64,000 nt of DNA from Hormiphora californensis (GCA_020137815.1 CM035351.1:282438-346437), one strand, 5' to 3'. Counted from the stretch's first letter, positions 1-11,319 are shown. A program made the numbers and translations. Notes: generated from the sequence alone by a model not told the origin.

Positions 1-3000
1 AATCAGTTTGATCGTCTTGTTCAGTGGCTTGATCTTTAGGGGGTGATTTCCCACCGTCCACAGGTGATTCACCCACTTTCTCAGGTGATTTACCCCCGTC
101 CTCAGGTGATTCACCCCGTTTCTCAGGTGATTTACCCCCTTTCTCAGGTGATTCACCCCCTTTCTCAACTCCTTTCTCAGATGGCGGTTGTGAATCTACA
201 GCTGGTTGTGAAGCATCAATTTCTGATGGTGTGATATCTCGTGGAGGAGGTGGCTCTTCAGTAGTTGGTGACGTTTCAGGTGTAGGAGATTCTAATGGCT
301 GTACTACTGCTGCAGGTGATGACGGGTTTTCTTCCTCCTTCTTACCTATAGTTAATCCGTCCTCTTCCTCTTCTTCAGCAGGTTTCTAAAAAGATATGAT
401 AAGTTTAATAGCATACTGAATAGAGGAGGTGCTCTCCGAGCCAACTTCCATCCAGTTCGGCCCGGGTGGATGCCAGTGGTTACCATGCGTGCGCGCGCGA
501 CGACAACCGACCGCGCGAACAACCACTCCTCTGAACCTATTTGGTGGTCTCGCGCCCTCCTGCAAGTTTACCTCAGATGGGTTCGGTTCGGGGCTGGGAA
601 GGGTGATAGGAATGGACTGGGAAGTTGTACACTGAATTGAGGTTGGCGTTGGGGAATACACCGTGTCCTTATCTGACCCTAGGAGAGATTTGTGTCAACG
701 AACCCGATATGAGAAAGTTCAAAATACCCAAAACATGGCCCACTTTTGACACGTCACAACAAGCTGCTGGAGGACACAGGATGGTAGTTTAACTTCTAAA
801 CTCACAATCGAGTGGGTTGTTGATGTATTTCTTCATATTGACAGGCATAGCTCCATAGAAATCCTTGATAAGTGTAAGGATGTGACCTCTATCAAGTGTC
901 TCCGAGTGATCCTTGTCAATTGCCCGGAACAGACTCTTCAGGGACGACCTGTCAGAGAAAGAAATGTAATTATGATGTTGATTAAAGACGTGATGTTGTA
1001 TCTGACACAGCACTGAGCAGTGATAGCTACTACTACTAGAGAGCTGATGAGTGATGGTGTGTGTGTGTAATTTCATGTCAATTTCCACTCACTGTATTCT
1101 CTGTCTCTGATCTCCGATCGGTACCGCCTTTGCGCACTGTTCAGTGTGACTGATGAACGCTTGGAACGCCCCAATTGGCCAGCCCTCAATATGATCCATA
1201 ATGAACGTTATGTAGCCGCTCACACCCACACTCTCCTTCAGGTCATCGTGGGACAGGGACCTCACGTACTTGCAAACTGAGGGAGGGAGGGGATTAGTGT
1301 GGGACAGGGACCTCACGTACTTGCAAACTGAGGGAGGGAGGGAGGGAGGGTCAGGACATTCAAGATAACACTAGTAATATATGTTACATTTTCTGGGTTG
1401 GGGTCAATGTAATATGTTACATTTTCTGGGTTGGGGTCAATGTAATATGTTACATTTTCTGGGTTGGGGTCAATGTAATATGTTACATTTTCTGGGTTGG
1501 GGTCAATGTAATATGTTACATTTTCTAGGTTGGGGTCAATGTAATATGTTACATTTTCTGGGTTGGGGTCAATGTAATATGTTACATTTTCTGGGTTGGG
1601 GTCAATGTAATATGTTACATTTTCTGGGTTGGGGTCAATGTAATATGTTACATTTTCTGGGTTGGGGTCAATGTAATATGTTACATTTTCTGGGTTGGGG
1701 TCAATGTAATATGTTACATTTTCTGGGTTGGGGTCAATGTAATATGTTACATTTTCTGGGTTGGGGTCAATGTAATATGTTACATTTTCTGGGTTGGGGT
1801 CAATGTAATATGTTACATTTTCTGGGTTGGGGTCAATGTAATATGTTACATTTTCTGGGTTGGGGTCAATGTAATATGTTACATTTTCTGGGTTGGGGTC
1901 AATGTAATATGTTACATTTTCTGGGTTGGGGTCAATGTAATATGTTACATTTTCTGGGTTGGGGTCAATGTAATATGTTACATTTTCTGGGTTGGGGTCA
2001 ATGTAATATGTTACATTTTCTGGGTTGGGGTCAATGTAATATGTTACATTTTCTGGGTTGGGGTCAATGTAATATGTTACATTTTCTGGGTTGGGGTCAA
2101 TGTAATATGTTACATTTTCTGGGTTGGGGTCAATGTAATATGTTACATTTTCTGGGTTGGGGTCAATGTAATATGTTACATTTTCTGGGTTGGGGTCAAT
2201 GTAATATGTTACATTGGGTTGGGGTCTCTATATTGAGTAGATAGTGGGGGGATAGTGGGGTGCACATGTGAGTAACATTAGGAGATGGAAAACACACACA
2301 ACACATAGGGCAATGTCATGAATGTAGCAGGTTACCTTGCAGCACATTAGTCATCTCTCTCTTGCTACAAGACATGGACCCATATCTAATGACTCTCTCT
2401 AAGTGAACCCTTTAAAAATTTTACCCGGGGGGCAAGAAAAGGGGGGAAAAAGAGAAAAAGGGGGGAAAAGGGGCAAAGGGAAAATGAAAAAAAACCCCTT
2501 TTTTTAAGGGAAGAAAGGTGGGGGACGGAAAACCCCCCCCCAAACCAGAAAAACCCAAAAATCCCAAAAAACCCCAAAAACCCTCCCAAGGGGGAAAACC
2601 CCACAAAAAAGGGCTCCCCCCCCCAAAAAAGGCTCCAAAAACCAACAAGGGGGGGAAAAAAAGGAAATTTTGAAAATCAAGGAAGCGAAGAGGGAAAAAG
2701 GGGAAGAGGGGAAAGGGAAGGGGGAAAAAGGGGGGGAAAAGGGGGGGAAAAAAACGAACAAACCCAAAGGGGGGGGAAAAAAAAAACAGGGGGAAAAGGG
2801 GGGCCCCCCCCCCCCCCCCGGGGGGGGGGAAAGGGGGAAGGGGGGGGGGGGAGGGGGGAAACCCCGGGGGGGGGGCCGGGGTTAAAAAAAGGGGGGGTTT
2901 AAAAAAAAAATTAGGGGATATGGAAAATTGGGGACCAAAGAAAAAAAAGGGGGAAAATTTTAAAATTTTTTTTACCTTCCCAAAAAAGGAAAAACCCCCA

Positions 3001-4518
3001 ATTTCAAAAAAAACCCCCAAAAAATTTTAAAAAGGAAATTTTTAAATTTCCCCCCTTTTTTTCCCCCCCCCCCCCCCCCCCCCCTTTTTTTCCCCCCCCT
3101 TTTTTCCCCCCCTTTTTTTTTCCCCGAACCCAAACTTTGGATTTTTTCAGGGCCCCCTACCCCGTGAAAAAGGGGAAGAAAAAAAAGGTTTATTTCTTCC
3201 CCGGGGGAAAAAAGTAGAGAAGAAGCATGTGTTAGTTCATTGCCCGCTGAATCTGTAAAGGAGCATGTGTTAGTTCATTGCCCGCTGAATCTGGAGAGAT
3301 GAAGGAGCATGTGTTAGTTCAAATAAATTACACGCCACTCCATCTGGTGGAGTGGTGGGTCCTCATTTGTCAATTCACAATTAACCAGAACACAAACAGA
3401 ACATCAAAAAGTAGTTACAGAGAGAAGAACTAAACAACATCGAACCTTAAAGAGGGGAATCAGCTCGTCCCCAAATGCCCAGCTATCGAATGTTTCTGTC
3501 AGTGTTGCCATTCTTCTATCTCGTCTCCTCAGGGGTCAGGGCATCTTTGGCCTGTCGGGCATATCGCCTCTTTCTCGCTTCAGAGGTTATCTTCGCGGAC
3601 TCGCTCAATCTTAACTGGGCTACCATCTTCCTCAAATCATCTTTCACCTGTAAACATAGGATCATTCGCCTACTGCAATGTACGGGGTTGAATCATGAGA
3701 GATACACCAATACGGGTACAAAGCAACACACTATGTACCTTTACCTTACTCGGCCCTATCTAAACTAGGGGTTGCGACAACCCTCCCAACCTCCCACCCA
3801 AAAGTGTGTTACCTCATTGAGCCCCTTCATGTAGGATGTTTTCCCGATATGATGGCTGTATCGTGGATTGTTCCTCATCAAGTGTTGAGCCAGGTAGTTT
3901 AGTGAGTTGAACTTCTCCTTGTTACTACTCCTGTCAATCTGAGAACACGTCAGTTGGTAACTAAAACAGTTAATTAATTGTTAACTTAAGTGTCTAATTA
4001 TTAATAATCAAACCTCGACAAGAAGTGATTCCAAGCCAAGTATAACAGAGGGCAGACAGTTTTCTATCAGATACACTCTCAGTTCGTCTGTAGCCCCTTT
4101 GTTGTACAACCAATCCTTGGTCAGCTGATCAAGTGGAATCTTCTTATTCCGTTTAAACTCAACAGCTTTACACAACAAACTGGCTTCCTTTTTGGCCCTG
4201 AATTAGCCAAGCAGAGAATTAGTGATCACAAAGCAAACAAGGCATGGGAGAGATTGTTACATTAACTAAGGAGAGAGCGAACTTTACCTTAGAACGAGGC
4301 ATGGGAGAGATTGTTACATTAACTAAGGAGAGAGCGAACTTTACCTTAGATTTCTCCTGATCCGTTCGGCGATCACCTTCTCGTTTTGCACCCTCCAGCG
4401 GCGTAGAGCGATGGCATGGTTTGGAAGGATTTGAGAGGGTGACATGACGTGGAGAAGCTCAGCTCCAGCTCCCTCCCTTGGGAGTGAGGCGACAGACATA
4501 ATCCTGGCTACGCTAGGA
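1..4518 (-). CDS. EFCAB5: EFCAB5-like protein, multi-exon, 3' end beyond window
   Basis: Minus-strand gene reconstructed from splice sites and matching phases. Exons in transcript order: 4345-4518 (first in-frame ATG 4497-4499), 4014-4197, 3813-3938, 3446-3647, a missing part, 2336 to about 2405, 1093-1276, 806-948, 572-678, and 385 running off the left edge. The N-terminal part is helical and contains NYLAQHLMRNNPRYS. The downstream part has a degenerate EF-hand loop (IDKDHSETLDRGHI, with His where the loop normally ends in Glu). The last exon is a low-complexity acidic tail with about seven KSPEKGG/ESPEKGG-type repeats. From memory the NYLAQ/LMRNNP block and the late EF-hand fit EFCAB5, a ciliary/sperm-associated family of unclear function; the name is tentative. 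Oddities: exon 3446-3647 needs a one-base correction near 3526-3533 to stay open, and one or more exons are probably lost in the corrupted block 2410-3210. Confidence 0.55.
1250..1345. repeat. Two-copy tandem duplication across an EFCAB5-like 3' splice site
   Basis: About 45 bp is repeated with a period near 50 bp. Each copy holds the polypyrimidine tract, the AG and the first roughly 27 bases of exon 1093-1276 (minus strand). Only the copy next to the exon is followed by the full exon. Confidence 0.75.
1381..2212. repeat. 33-bp minisatellite, about 25 copies, intronic
   Basis: A nearly perfect array of a 33-bp unit beginning atgttacattttctgggttg lies in an intron of the EFCAB5-like gene. 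One copy near 1525 differs at a single base and the last unit is truncated. The period is a multiple of three and the + strand unit has no stop, so it makes a spurious 287-residue ORF with no coding character. Confidence 0.97.
2410..3210. other. Homopolymer-dominated block, probably corrupted sequence
   Basis: About 800 bases consist almost wholly of short A, C, G and T homopolymer runs with none of the di- or trinucleotide texture seen elsewhere. Exon sequence of the EFCAB5-like gene enters it from the left (about 2336-2405). It looks like unpolished low-quality long-read consensus rather than biological low-complexity DNA. No gene call inside it can be trusted. Confidence 0.75.
3211..3345. 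repeat. Short tandem repeat in an EFCAB5-like intron
   Basis: About 2.5 copies of a roughly 40-bp unit containing gcatgtgttagttcattgcc. The last copy is truncated. Confidence 0.7.
4240..4350. repeat. Two-copy tandem duplication across an EFCAB5-like 5' splice site
   Basis: A block of about 53 bp is repeated with a 57-bp period. Each copy carries the last 5-6 bases of exon 4345-4518 (minus strand) plus the GT donor and the start of the intron. Confidence 0.85.
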
Positions 4519-4867
4519 AAATAACATGATATTGCATATAAAATTGAGCTTTAAAATAAGAAAAGGAGATTACAGAGAGAACTGTGAAGTTGTCCCACCA
4601 TCAAAATATCTCAGCGATAATGGGTCTTTTGAGACCGGGGGAAAGAAAAATGCTCTGAGACCTGAGACCTCAACAGTCAACAGTCAACAATCTTCTCCGT
4701 TCTGTCCACTCTCACTTTAACAGTTAAATCTTGTCAAAACTAGAACAGTCGTGAGAAGAAGCTTTAGAATACAGATAGTGAATGGAAGGGGCCGAGCCAG
4801 TTCCGAAAGATGGTGACGGGAGAACCAGATATTTATTATTTACTGGAAAGTGTTTTTTCTGAATTCA

Positions 4868-5150
4868 CTAACCCCAACACCGATTGGCATCACTTTCCGA
4901 CAGCCGAAGAGAAGCTGCCGAAGAGAGAAAGGGGGTAACCGTATGAAGAGTTAATCGCAATGACTAATGAGTCTCATTCACATGAGGCCCCTCGGAAATG
5001 TTCAAGTCATGCACAATCAAGTCACGCCCACCAATCACAGCTCAGAAAGCGTGGAGTGCTTCGCGCGTTCTGAGCTGTGATTGGTGGGCGTGACTTGATT
5101 GTGCATGACTTGAACATTTCCGAGGGGCCTCATTGGGTTCGAAAGTGTTG
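4868..5150. mobile_element. MITE copy interrupted by a near-perfect palindrome
   Basis: The left part (4868-4981) matches the intact MITE at 11508-11651, starting with the same inverted repeat ctaaccccaacaccg. It is interrupted at 4982-5133 by a palindrome with about 66-bp arms (4982-5047 and 5068-5133). The MITE sequence ttgggttcga resumes directly afterwards, so the palindrome was inserted into the MITE. The right end then diverges from the intact copy. Confidence 0.85.
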
Positions 5151-5204
5151 GAAAAATGAAAATCGCTAAAACGTTTCGAAAATTTGAAAAAATCTCGCGA
5201 GCTG

Positions 5205-5290
5205 ATAGTGTAGTGGAAGCTCTTACGGTAATTCCCACTGTGGGGGGAGTCAGATGACTGGATTACTGACTCCTTGTGGCAGCCCATTGT
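5205..5290. mobile_element. Solo end fragment of the TAGTGGAAGCTC foldback family
   Basis: Positions about 5211-5240 match the terminal repeat (TAGTGGAAGCTCTTACGGTA) of the foldback family at 9.1-12.4 kb. No second arm is visible nearby. Confidence 0.6.
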
Positions 5291-6290
5291 CTATCTCAGG
5301 GGGTATGGTAGTCCCGCGGGGGACTAGGGAGGGGGCAGGGGGAGGGTATCTCTCGGGGAAAAACTAGGGAGTGGTCCCACAGCCGCGGTCCTGGGGCCTG
5401 ATGGACCAATACGGGTGCGGTCAACCTGCAATAAATCGGCATTGCCCAAACAGAGGGAATCCAGCCCTATGACCTTATACCACAACACTCAAGTCTATTT
5501 AACAGAACTTAGAGTGCCAACATTGCTAATACGCCAGGGCTCCTGTTGCCATCCTTAAACAGGCACCGGCAGGTCCAAATCAATTGGCCGGGTGTTCCAA
5601 AAAACACGTATAACACATATGTAGCTTATACACCATTGCTTACACGCCAGGGCTCCTGTTGCCACCCTAAAACAGGCACCGGCGGGTCCAAATCAATTGG
5701 CCGGGTGTTCCCTTCCTAAAAACCGAGTAGGGGCATGGTGCCCCTGGGGAACCCCTGCCCAATTTTCAAATAGCGGCACAGGACAAGTATATCTGAATTG
5801 CACTGGAACCAACAGCTCCGTGGCCGAATGGCCACAAGTTGGGCTAAGAAACACAAGATCCCAGGTTCAAATCCCGGTCAAGAGATTTATAATATTAGAC
5901 ATCTTTTTTCACTTTTGCTTGATATTGAAGCATTTAAGTTTCCGATTATACCGGCGATTTAACACGATAAATACCGAATACTAGACAGGGAGACTAGGTG
6001 AACCTACCCTTACCATCGTACCTGAACCAAAAGAAGAACCCTACACCGAACAAAGTCAAGATCTAACTAAACTAACTACTTAATTTGACCACGAAATCCG
6101 GGTTTTTTAGGTGAGCCAAAGCCGACCTCCAAAAGAAAATCGATTCATTACAAGTAGCGTGACGCGTCCATATGTGAGGACCCGGCGCTATCGTTCGGCA
6201 AAAACCAATTCTGGGAAAACCCCAGTACCGTAAGACATACACTCTTTGGATTTCCAGATGATCAAAGAAAATAGTAAATACCTATGACAA
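5291..6290. mobile_element. Repeat-derived DNA with a tRNA-like (SINE) head
   Basis: A block of about 75 bp occurs twice (about 5525-5600 and 5635-5710), each with cgccagggctcctgttgcca. At 5821-5874 there is a pol III-type A box (TGGCCGAATGG) and, about 43 bases on, a B box (GGTTCAAATCC). The flanks do not form an acceptor stem, so I read it as a tRNA-derived SINE head, not a functional tRNA. No convincing protein gene is visible. Confidence 0.5.
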
Positions 6291-6899
6291 TAAACAAAAC
6301 CTAAAAACGGGGCACCGCTATATTAAACGGTAACCCCAAAAACGGGGCACCACGTTGGTAACGAAGTTACCCCTCTGTCGAGGGGTAACAGAACCGCCTA
6401 CCCGTTTTTAAGTAAATTCCTTAAAAAGTATCGCTGACACGTCCAGGCATGGCACCCCACCCCACAATTACTATACTTTACGTAGGGCGTGATGGCACGC
6501 CAGGACATGATATGTCACTAGTCCAAGATTTTAGCCTCCGAATCTGCTGTTTTTTACCAACTTTGTCGAATTTTCACGGCCAAACTATAACTTAATTTGA
6601 ATTGATTTTATCACAATTGTCCTAGGTATAGTCCACAGCACCATCTCACCGAATATGAAGTTTCAAAAACGCGATCTCCATCGAAATTCAACTTCAAAAA
6701 CAGTGTTAATGATGAAATAACATCAAAATTAACATACTACACAATTCTTGAGACAATTTCATGGCTGTAGAAAAAGGATTTAGCCAAATCTGTTTTATGG
6801 TTGAGGCGGTATTAATTTTTGAAAAATATGAAACCGATTCTGTTACCCCTACATAGGGCATTGCGATAGTAAGGTACGTTTTAGCGTGCCCGCAATGTA
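6291..6899. other. Leader region of the satellite, no gene seen
   Basis: Two early, irregular satellite units (6303-6350) are followed by a short inverted motif around gttacccctctgtcgagggg (6365-6390). The rest is AT-rich DNA without coding signal. Confidence 0.5.
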
Positions 6900-8395
6900 G
6901 GGGGAACTGCGTTACCAAGGCACCACGGCAACCTAAAATCGGGGCGCCACTGCACTATTATACGGCAACCCCAAAAACGGGGCACCACTGCATTATACGG
7001 CAACCCAAAAACGGGGCGCCACTGCACTATACGGCAACCCCAAAAACGGGGCACCACTGTCTCACGCGGCAACCCCAAAAACGGGGCACCACTGCATTAT
7101 ACGGCAACCCAAAAACGGGGCGCTACTGCACTATACGGCAACCCCAAAAACGGAGCACCACTACATTATACGACAACCCAAAAACGGGGCACCACTGCAT
7201 TATACGGCAACTCTAAAAACGGGGCACCACTGTCTCACGCGGCAACCCCAAAAACGGGGCACCACTGTCTCACGCGGCAACCCCAAAAACGGGGTACTAC
7301 TGCATTATACGGCAACCCAAAAAACGGGGCACCACTGCATTAAACAGCTACTCTAAAAACGGGGCACCACTGTCTCACGTGGCAACCTCAAAAAAGGGGC
7401 ACCACTGCATTATACAACAACCCCAAAAACGGGGCACCACTGCATTATACGGCAACTCTAAAAACGGGGCACCACTGTCTCACGTGGCAACCTAAAAAAA
7501 AAGGGGCACCACTGCATTATACAACAAACCCAAAAACGGGGCACAACTGCATTATACGGCAACCCACTGCACTATACGGCAACCCCAAAAACGGGGCACC
7601 ACTGCATTATACGGCAACTCAAAAACGGGGCGCTACTGCACTATACGGCAACCCCAAAAACGGAGCACCACTACATTATACGACAACCCAAAAACGGGGC
7701 ACCACTGCATTATACGGCAACTCTAAAAACGGGGCACCACTGTCTCACGCGGCAACCCCAAAAACGGGGCATCACTGTCTCACGCGGCAACCCCAAAAAC
7801 GGGGCACCACTGCATTATACGGCAACCCAAAAAACGGGGCACCACTGCATTAAACGGCTACTCTAAAAACGGGGCACCACTGTCTCACGTGGCAACCTCA
7901 AAAAAGGGGCACCACTGCATTATACAACAACCCCAAAAACGGGGCACCACTGCATTATACGGCAACTCTAAAAACGGGGCACCACTGTCTCACGTGGCAA
8001 CCTCAAAAAAGGGGCACCACTGCATTATACAACAAACCCAAAAACGGGGCACAACTGCATTATACGGCAACCCAAAAACGGGGCGCCACTGCACTATACG
8101 GCAACCCCAAAAACGGGGCACCACTGCATTATACGGCAACCCAAAACGGGGCGCCACTGCACTATACGGCAACCCCAAAACGGGGCACCACTGCACTATA
8201 CGACAACCCAAAAACGGGGCACCACTGCATTAAACGGCAACTCTAAAAATGGGGCACCACTGTCTCACGCGGCAACCTCAAAAAAGGGGCACCACTGCAT
8301 TATACAACAACCCCAAAAACGGAGCACCACTGTCTCACACGGCAACACAATAACATGGCACCACTGCAATATATGTAACGGCAACCCCAGCAAAA
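6900..8395. repeat. About 36-bp satellite with higher-order structure
   Basis: Roughly forty units of 32-37 bp, each with a core aaaacggggcaccactgc. Variant units fall into types (cattatacgg, ctatacgg, tctcacgcgg, tctcacgtgg). A block of units around 7080-7540 recurs in the same order around 7600-8060, so the array has a higher-order repeat of about half a kilobase. ORFs across it are artefacts. Confidence 0.9.
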
Positions 8396-9137
8396 CTGAT
8401 TACGAAGTCTGGATTACTCCGATGAGTCACTAAAGGCTACCTCCCCCCGGCCCCCTCCCTAAAAAACCGATCCGTCACAGATAGCCTCAACAACAGCCAA
8501 GTCGCAAAGCCCTGAGCATAACAGGTCGGATCTGAAACCAAACGGTATGCAACAGTACCGGAAACGGTAATCACAACTGCAAAGTCGCCAGCCACTAGAG
8601 ATATGGTATTGGTACCCCTATTCTAGATGGAACCCAATAACAAACAGTGCCACATGGGCCGACTCCTCTTCAAATGCAAATGCATGCGAACGACTCGGTG
8701 GACCGACCCCTCCCGCTATACCCAAACCATAAGGTATTAGCCATAACAAGGCAATGCGGGAGTGAAAAAATAGTGAGACGCTCTAGTTATGGAGACGTCG
8801 CTATCGTTCGGCAACTACCTACACCTGGGACAACCCAGGAACGTAAGACTGACACGCTTGTGTTAGTGCATCCGCTGTCGTAGGTAGGATTTATGCAAGA
8901 ACTTATTAAGTAGGATCGTCTGTCGGTCTGCATCTCTAAGGTCATCGCTGTCGGAGGGGACAACGGGGTAACCCGTTTGAACACTGAAGGCGGCTTTGAC
9001 CTGGGGGTGTGGGTCGGCGCTCGGGTTGTCGGTGTGTGGGCGCCAAGGGGAGATCCTACGGAAATAAGGGCTAGCTGATCCCCAACGTCAGCAGTGTGGA
9101 TGGAAGTACGGAGGTACATATACACACACACACACAC
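8396..9137. other. Non-coding stretch, probably element-derived
   Basis: No gene is supported. The motif gctatcgttcggca at about 8810 also occurs near 6188, and in both places a short inverted pair resembling gggaaaaccccag follows. 5.3-9.1 kb may therefore be remnants of one repeat family. A CA microsatellite ends it at 9121-9139. Confidence 0.4.
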
Positions 9138-9331
9138 ACGGTAATTCCCAGTTTTCGAGCGTGGGAAAGTTTTCAAACCGTGGGAAAAGAGAGATACATA
9201 CAATAACTAAGAAAAAACAATTTATTTTTTATAGTTATTGTATGTATCTCTCTTTTCCCACGGTTTGAAAACTTTCCCACGCTCGAAAACTTTCCCACGG
9301 GGCGTGGGAATTACCGTAAGAGCTTCCACTA
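9138..9331. mobile_element. Foldback MITE, 5'-truncated copy
   Basis: Two inverted arms of about 75 bp, rich in cgtgggaaag motifs, surround an AT-rich loop. The right end is the family terminus GAGCTTCCACTA; the left terminus is missing its outer ~17 bases. It abuts the next element directly. Confidence 0.85.
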
Positions 9332-10289
9332 GTGGAAGCTCTTACGGTAATTCCCACTACGGTGGCAGATTCCGGCCAAGTGTTTTTTTAGTCAAGTGAA
9401 ATATTTTTGCTTGAAGTTTTATAAAAAATTTATTTCAAAATAAAAATAAACATGTCCTTAAAATTATTGGCCGGAATCTGCCACGCGAGTGGCAGATCTC
9501 GGCCAAGATTCTAAAAAAACCTTGGCCAGAATCTGCCAACCACGTGGCAGATTCCGGCCAACAAACTGAAACTTACTTATATCAAAGCGAAAACCGCTGT
9601 ACCCGACTAATTTTGATACGCTGAATCACGTAAGCAACTTTTCCAATCCCTCAGAGGTCGGGAAAGTATCCTAATTGAGCATAATAGGGTCTAATTGACC
9701 CCACTTACAACTTTTCACCTGGAAACGATAGACGCTTATGTGAAGGCACTTTTCCGACTAATTTTGATAAGCTGAATCACGTAAGCTATTTTTCAAAGCC
9801 CCCGAGGTCGGGAAAGTGCCCTAATTGAGCAATTAAGGCCAATTAGACCTAATTATACTTAATTAGGCCAAATTCCCGACCTCGGAGGGCTTGGAAAAGT
9901 TGCTTACGTGATTCAGCGTATCAAAATTAGTCGGAAAAGTGCCTTCACATAAGCGTCTATCGTTTCCAGGTGAAAAGTTGTAAGTGGGGTCAATTAGACC
10001 CTATTATGCTCAATTAGGACACTTTCCCGACCTCTGAGGGATTGGAAAAGTTGCTTACGCGATTCAGCGTATCAAAATTAGTCGGGTACAGCGGTTTTCG
10101 CTTTGATATAAGTAAGTTTCAGTTTGTTGGCCGGAATCTGCCACGTGGTTGGCAGATTCTGGCCAAGGGTTTTTTAGAATTTTGGCCGAGATCTGCCACT
10201 CGCGTGGCAGATTCCGGCCAATAATTTTAACGACATGTTTATTTTTATTTTGAAATAAAATTTTTATAAAACTTCAAACAAAAATATTT

Positions 10290-10433
10290 TAGTGGAAGCT
10301 CTTACGGTATTCCCACGGCCGTGGGAAAAGGGAGATAAATAGAAATACTAAGTGAGAGAAATTTCTCTCTCTTAGTATTTCTATCTATCTCTCTTTTCCC
10401 ACGGTCGTGGGAATACCGTAAGAGCTTCCACTA
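10290..10433. mobile_element. Foldback MITE copy, 144 bp, TTT target
   Basis: TAGTGGAAGCTC terminus at both ends, inverted arms of about 65 bp, short loop. TTT flanks it on both sides (10287-10289 and 10434-10436). Inserted in the right arm of the 1.35-kb foldback. Confidence 0.88.
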
Positions 10434-10436
10434 TTT

Positions 10437-10658
10437 TAGTGGAAGCTCTTACGGTATTTCCCACGCCCCGTGGGAAAGTTTTTGACCGTGGGAAAGTTTT
10501 CAAACCGTGGGAAAAGAGAGATACATACAATAACATACAAAAAATAATTATTTTTTTATAGTTATTGTATGTATCTCTCTTTTCCCACGGTTTGAAAGCT
10601 TTCCCACGGTCAAAAACTTTCCCACGGGGCGTGGGAAATACCGTAAGAGCTTCCACTA
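10437..10658. mobile_element. Foldback MITE copy, 222 bp, TTT target
   Basis: Same terminus as the preceding copy, arms of about 100 bp and an AT-rich loop. It is separated from the previous copy by a single TTT and followed by TTT. The left arm of the host foldback shows the uninterrupted target (aaatatttcac in reverse). Confidence 0.88.
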
Positions 10659-10788
10659 TTTCACTTGATTGAAAAAACTCTTGGCCGGAATCTGCCACCG
10701 TATTCCCACGCCCCGTGGGAAAGTTTTCGACCGTGGGAAAGTTTTCAAAGCGTGGGAAAAGAGAGATACATACAATAACTAAGACACC

Positions 10789-11319
10789 ATGGCCGAGTTG
10801 TTCAGGTATGCAGGATTGAAACCGGTGAATACAGAACAGCTGCTTCTACCGTGTGAAGGACATACATTTCCTGTCAGTGCCAACACCAGGGACGATGCCC
10901 GAATGGACATAGTATGCCGAGGTCTATGGCGGGATATGGAGGCATCCTACCTCGATGTGCGGGTGTTTCACCCTAATGCTCCCTCCTACCAGAAAACATC
11001 AATCGCTCAGCTACACAGAACTCACCAGAACCAGAAGAAAATGGCCTATTTGAGGAGGGTTCTAAACGTAGAGCAGGGTAGCTTCACTCCTCTTGTGTTT
11101 GCTACTTCAGGAGGCTTCGCACCAGAGGTTAAACGAGTTCTGGAATGCGTTGGACACAAAATCTGCTCCAAGCACCAAGAAGGACTCAGTGAGACGATGT
11201 CTTTTATAAGACAAAAGCTCAGATTTAGCCTGTTGAGATCAACCTTAGTAGCATTGAGGGGCACTAAGAGGCGTGTGGTACCATTTATGCCGAGCGAAAT
11301 TGATTTCAGAGTGACGTAA
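10789..11319 (+). CDS. Transposon-borne protein with RLE-like acidic motifs, 176 aa
   Basis: Intact ORF starting just inside the left terminal repeat of the composite foldback element. It is homologous along most of its length to the convergent ORF at 11718-12260: both share TExLLxPCE, DARMDIVCxGLW, SYxDVRVxHP, MRRV/LRRV, SFTPLVF/TFSPLVF with TxGG, and a C-terminal RxKLRF/RRRLRF helix. The order RMDIV, about 15 residues, then DVRV resembles the core of restriction-like endonucleases (PD-(D/E)xK), including those at the C-terminus of some non-LTR retroelements. I also recall similar C-terminal regions in uncharacterised invertebrate reverse-transcriptase-like proteins. No reverse transcriptase or transposase domain is present. 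Function is unproven. Confidence 0.6.
   Translation: MAELFRYAGLKPVNTEQLLLPCEGHTFPVSANTRDDARMDIVCRGLWRDMEASYLDVRVFHPNAPSYQKTSIAQLHRTHQNQKKMAYLRRVLNVEQGSFTPLVFATSGGFAPEVKRVLECVGHKICSKHQEGLSETMSFIRQKLRFSLLRSTLVALRGTKRRVVPFMPSEIDFRVT

Larger units (their letters stand above)
9358..10702. mobile_element. 1.35-kb foldback element with a 7-bp target duplication
   Basis: Begins TACGGTGGCAGATTCCGGCC and ends with its reverse complement. Arms of about 450 bp meet near 9840, and TTCCCAC is duplicated at 9351-9357 and 10703-10709. The subterminal motif TGGCAGAT(T/C)(C/T)(C/G)GGCCA recurs several times in each arm. The right arm is interrupted by two copies of another foldback family (10290-10658). No ORF with protein character was found. 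Long arms and a 7-9-bp target duplication would be compatible with Mutator-like elements, but that is only a suggestion. Confidence 0.88.

Noticed and set aside
1381-2244. 287-residue repetitive ORF
   Set aside because: Minisatellite inside an intron of a minus-strand gene; no coding character outside the repeat.
2421-3020. Proline/phenylalanine-rich ORFs
   Set aside because: They come from the homopolymer-dominated block that looks corrupted.
5818-5890. Functional tRNA gene
   Set aside because: A and B boxes are present but the ends do not pair into an acceptor stem and no clear anticodon arm is seen; better explained as a SINE head.
6900-8395. CRISPR-like array
   Set aside because: Both core and spacer parts are repeated, spacing is irregular, there are no cas genes and the context is eukaryotic.
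8787-9203. 138-residue minus-strand ORF
   Set aside because: It crosses a CA microsatellite and the arm of a foldback MITE; no family resemblance.
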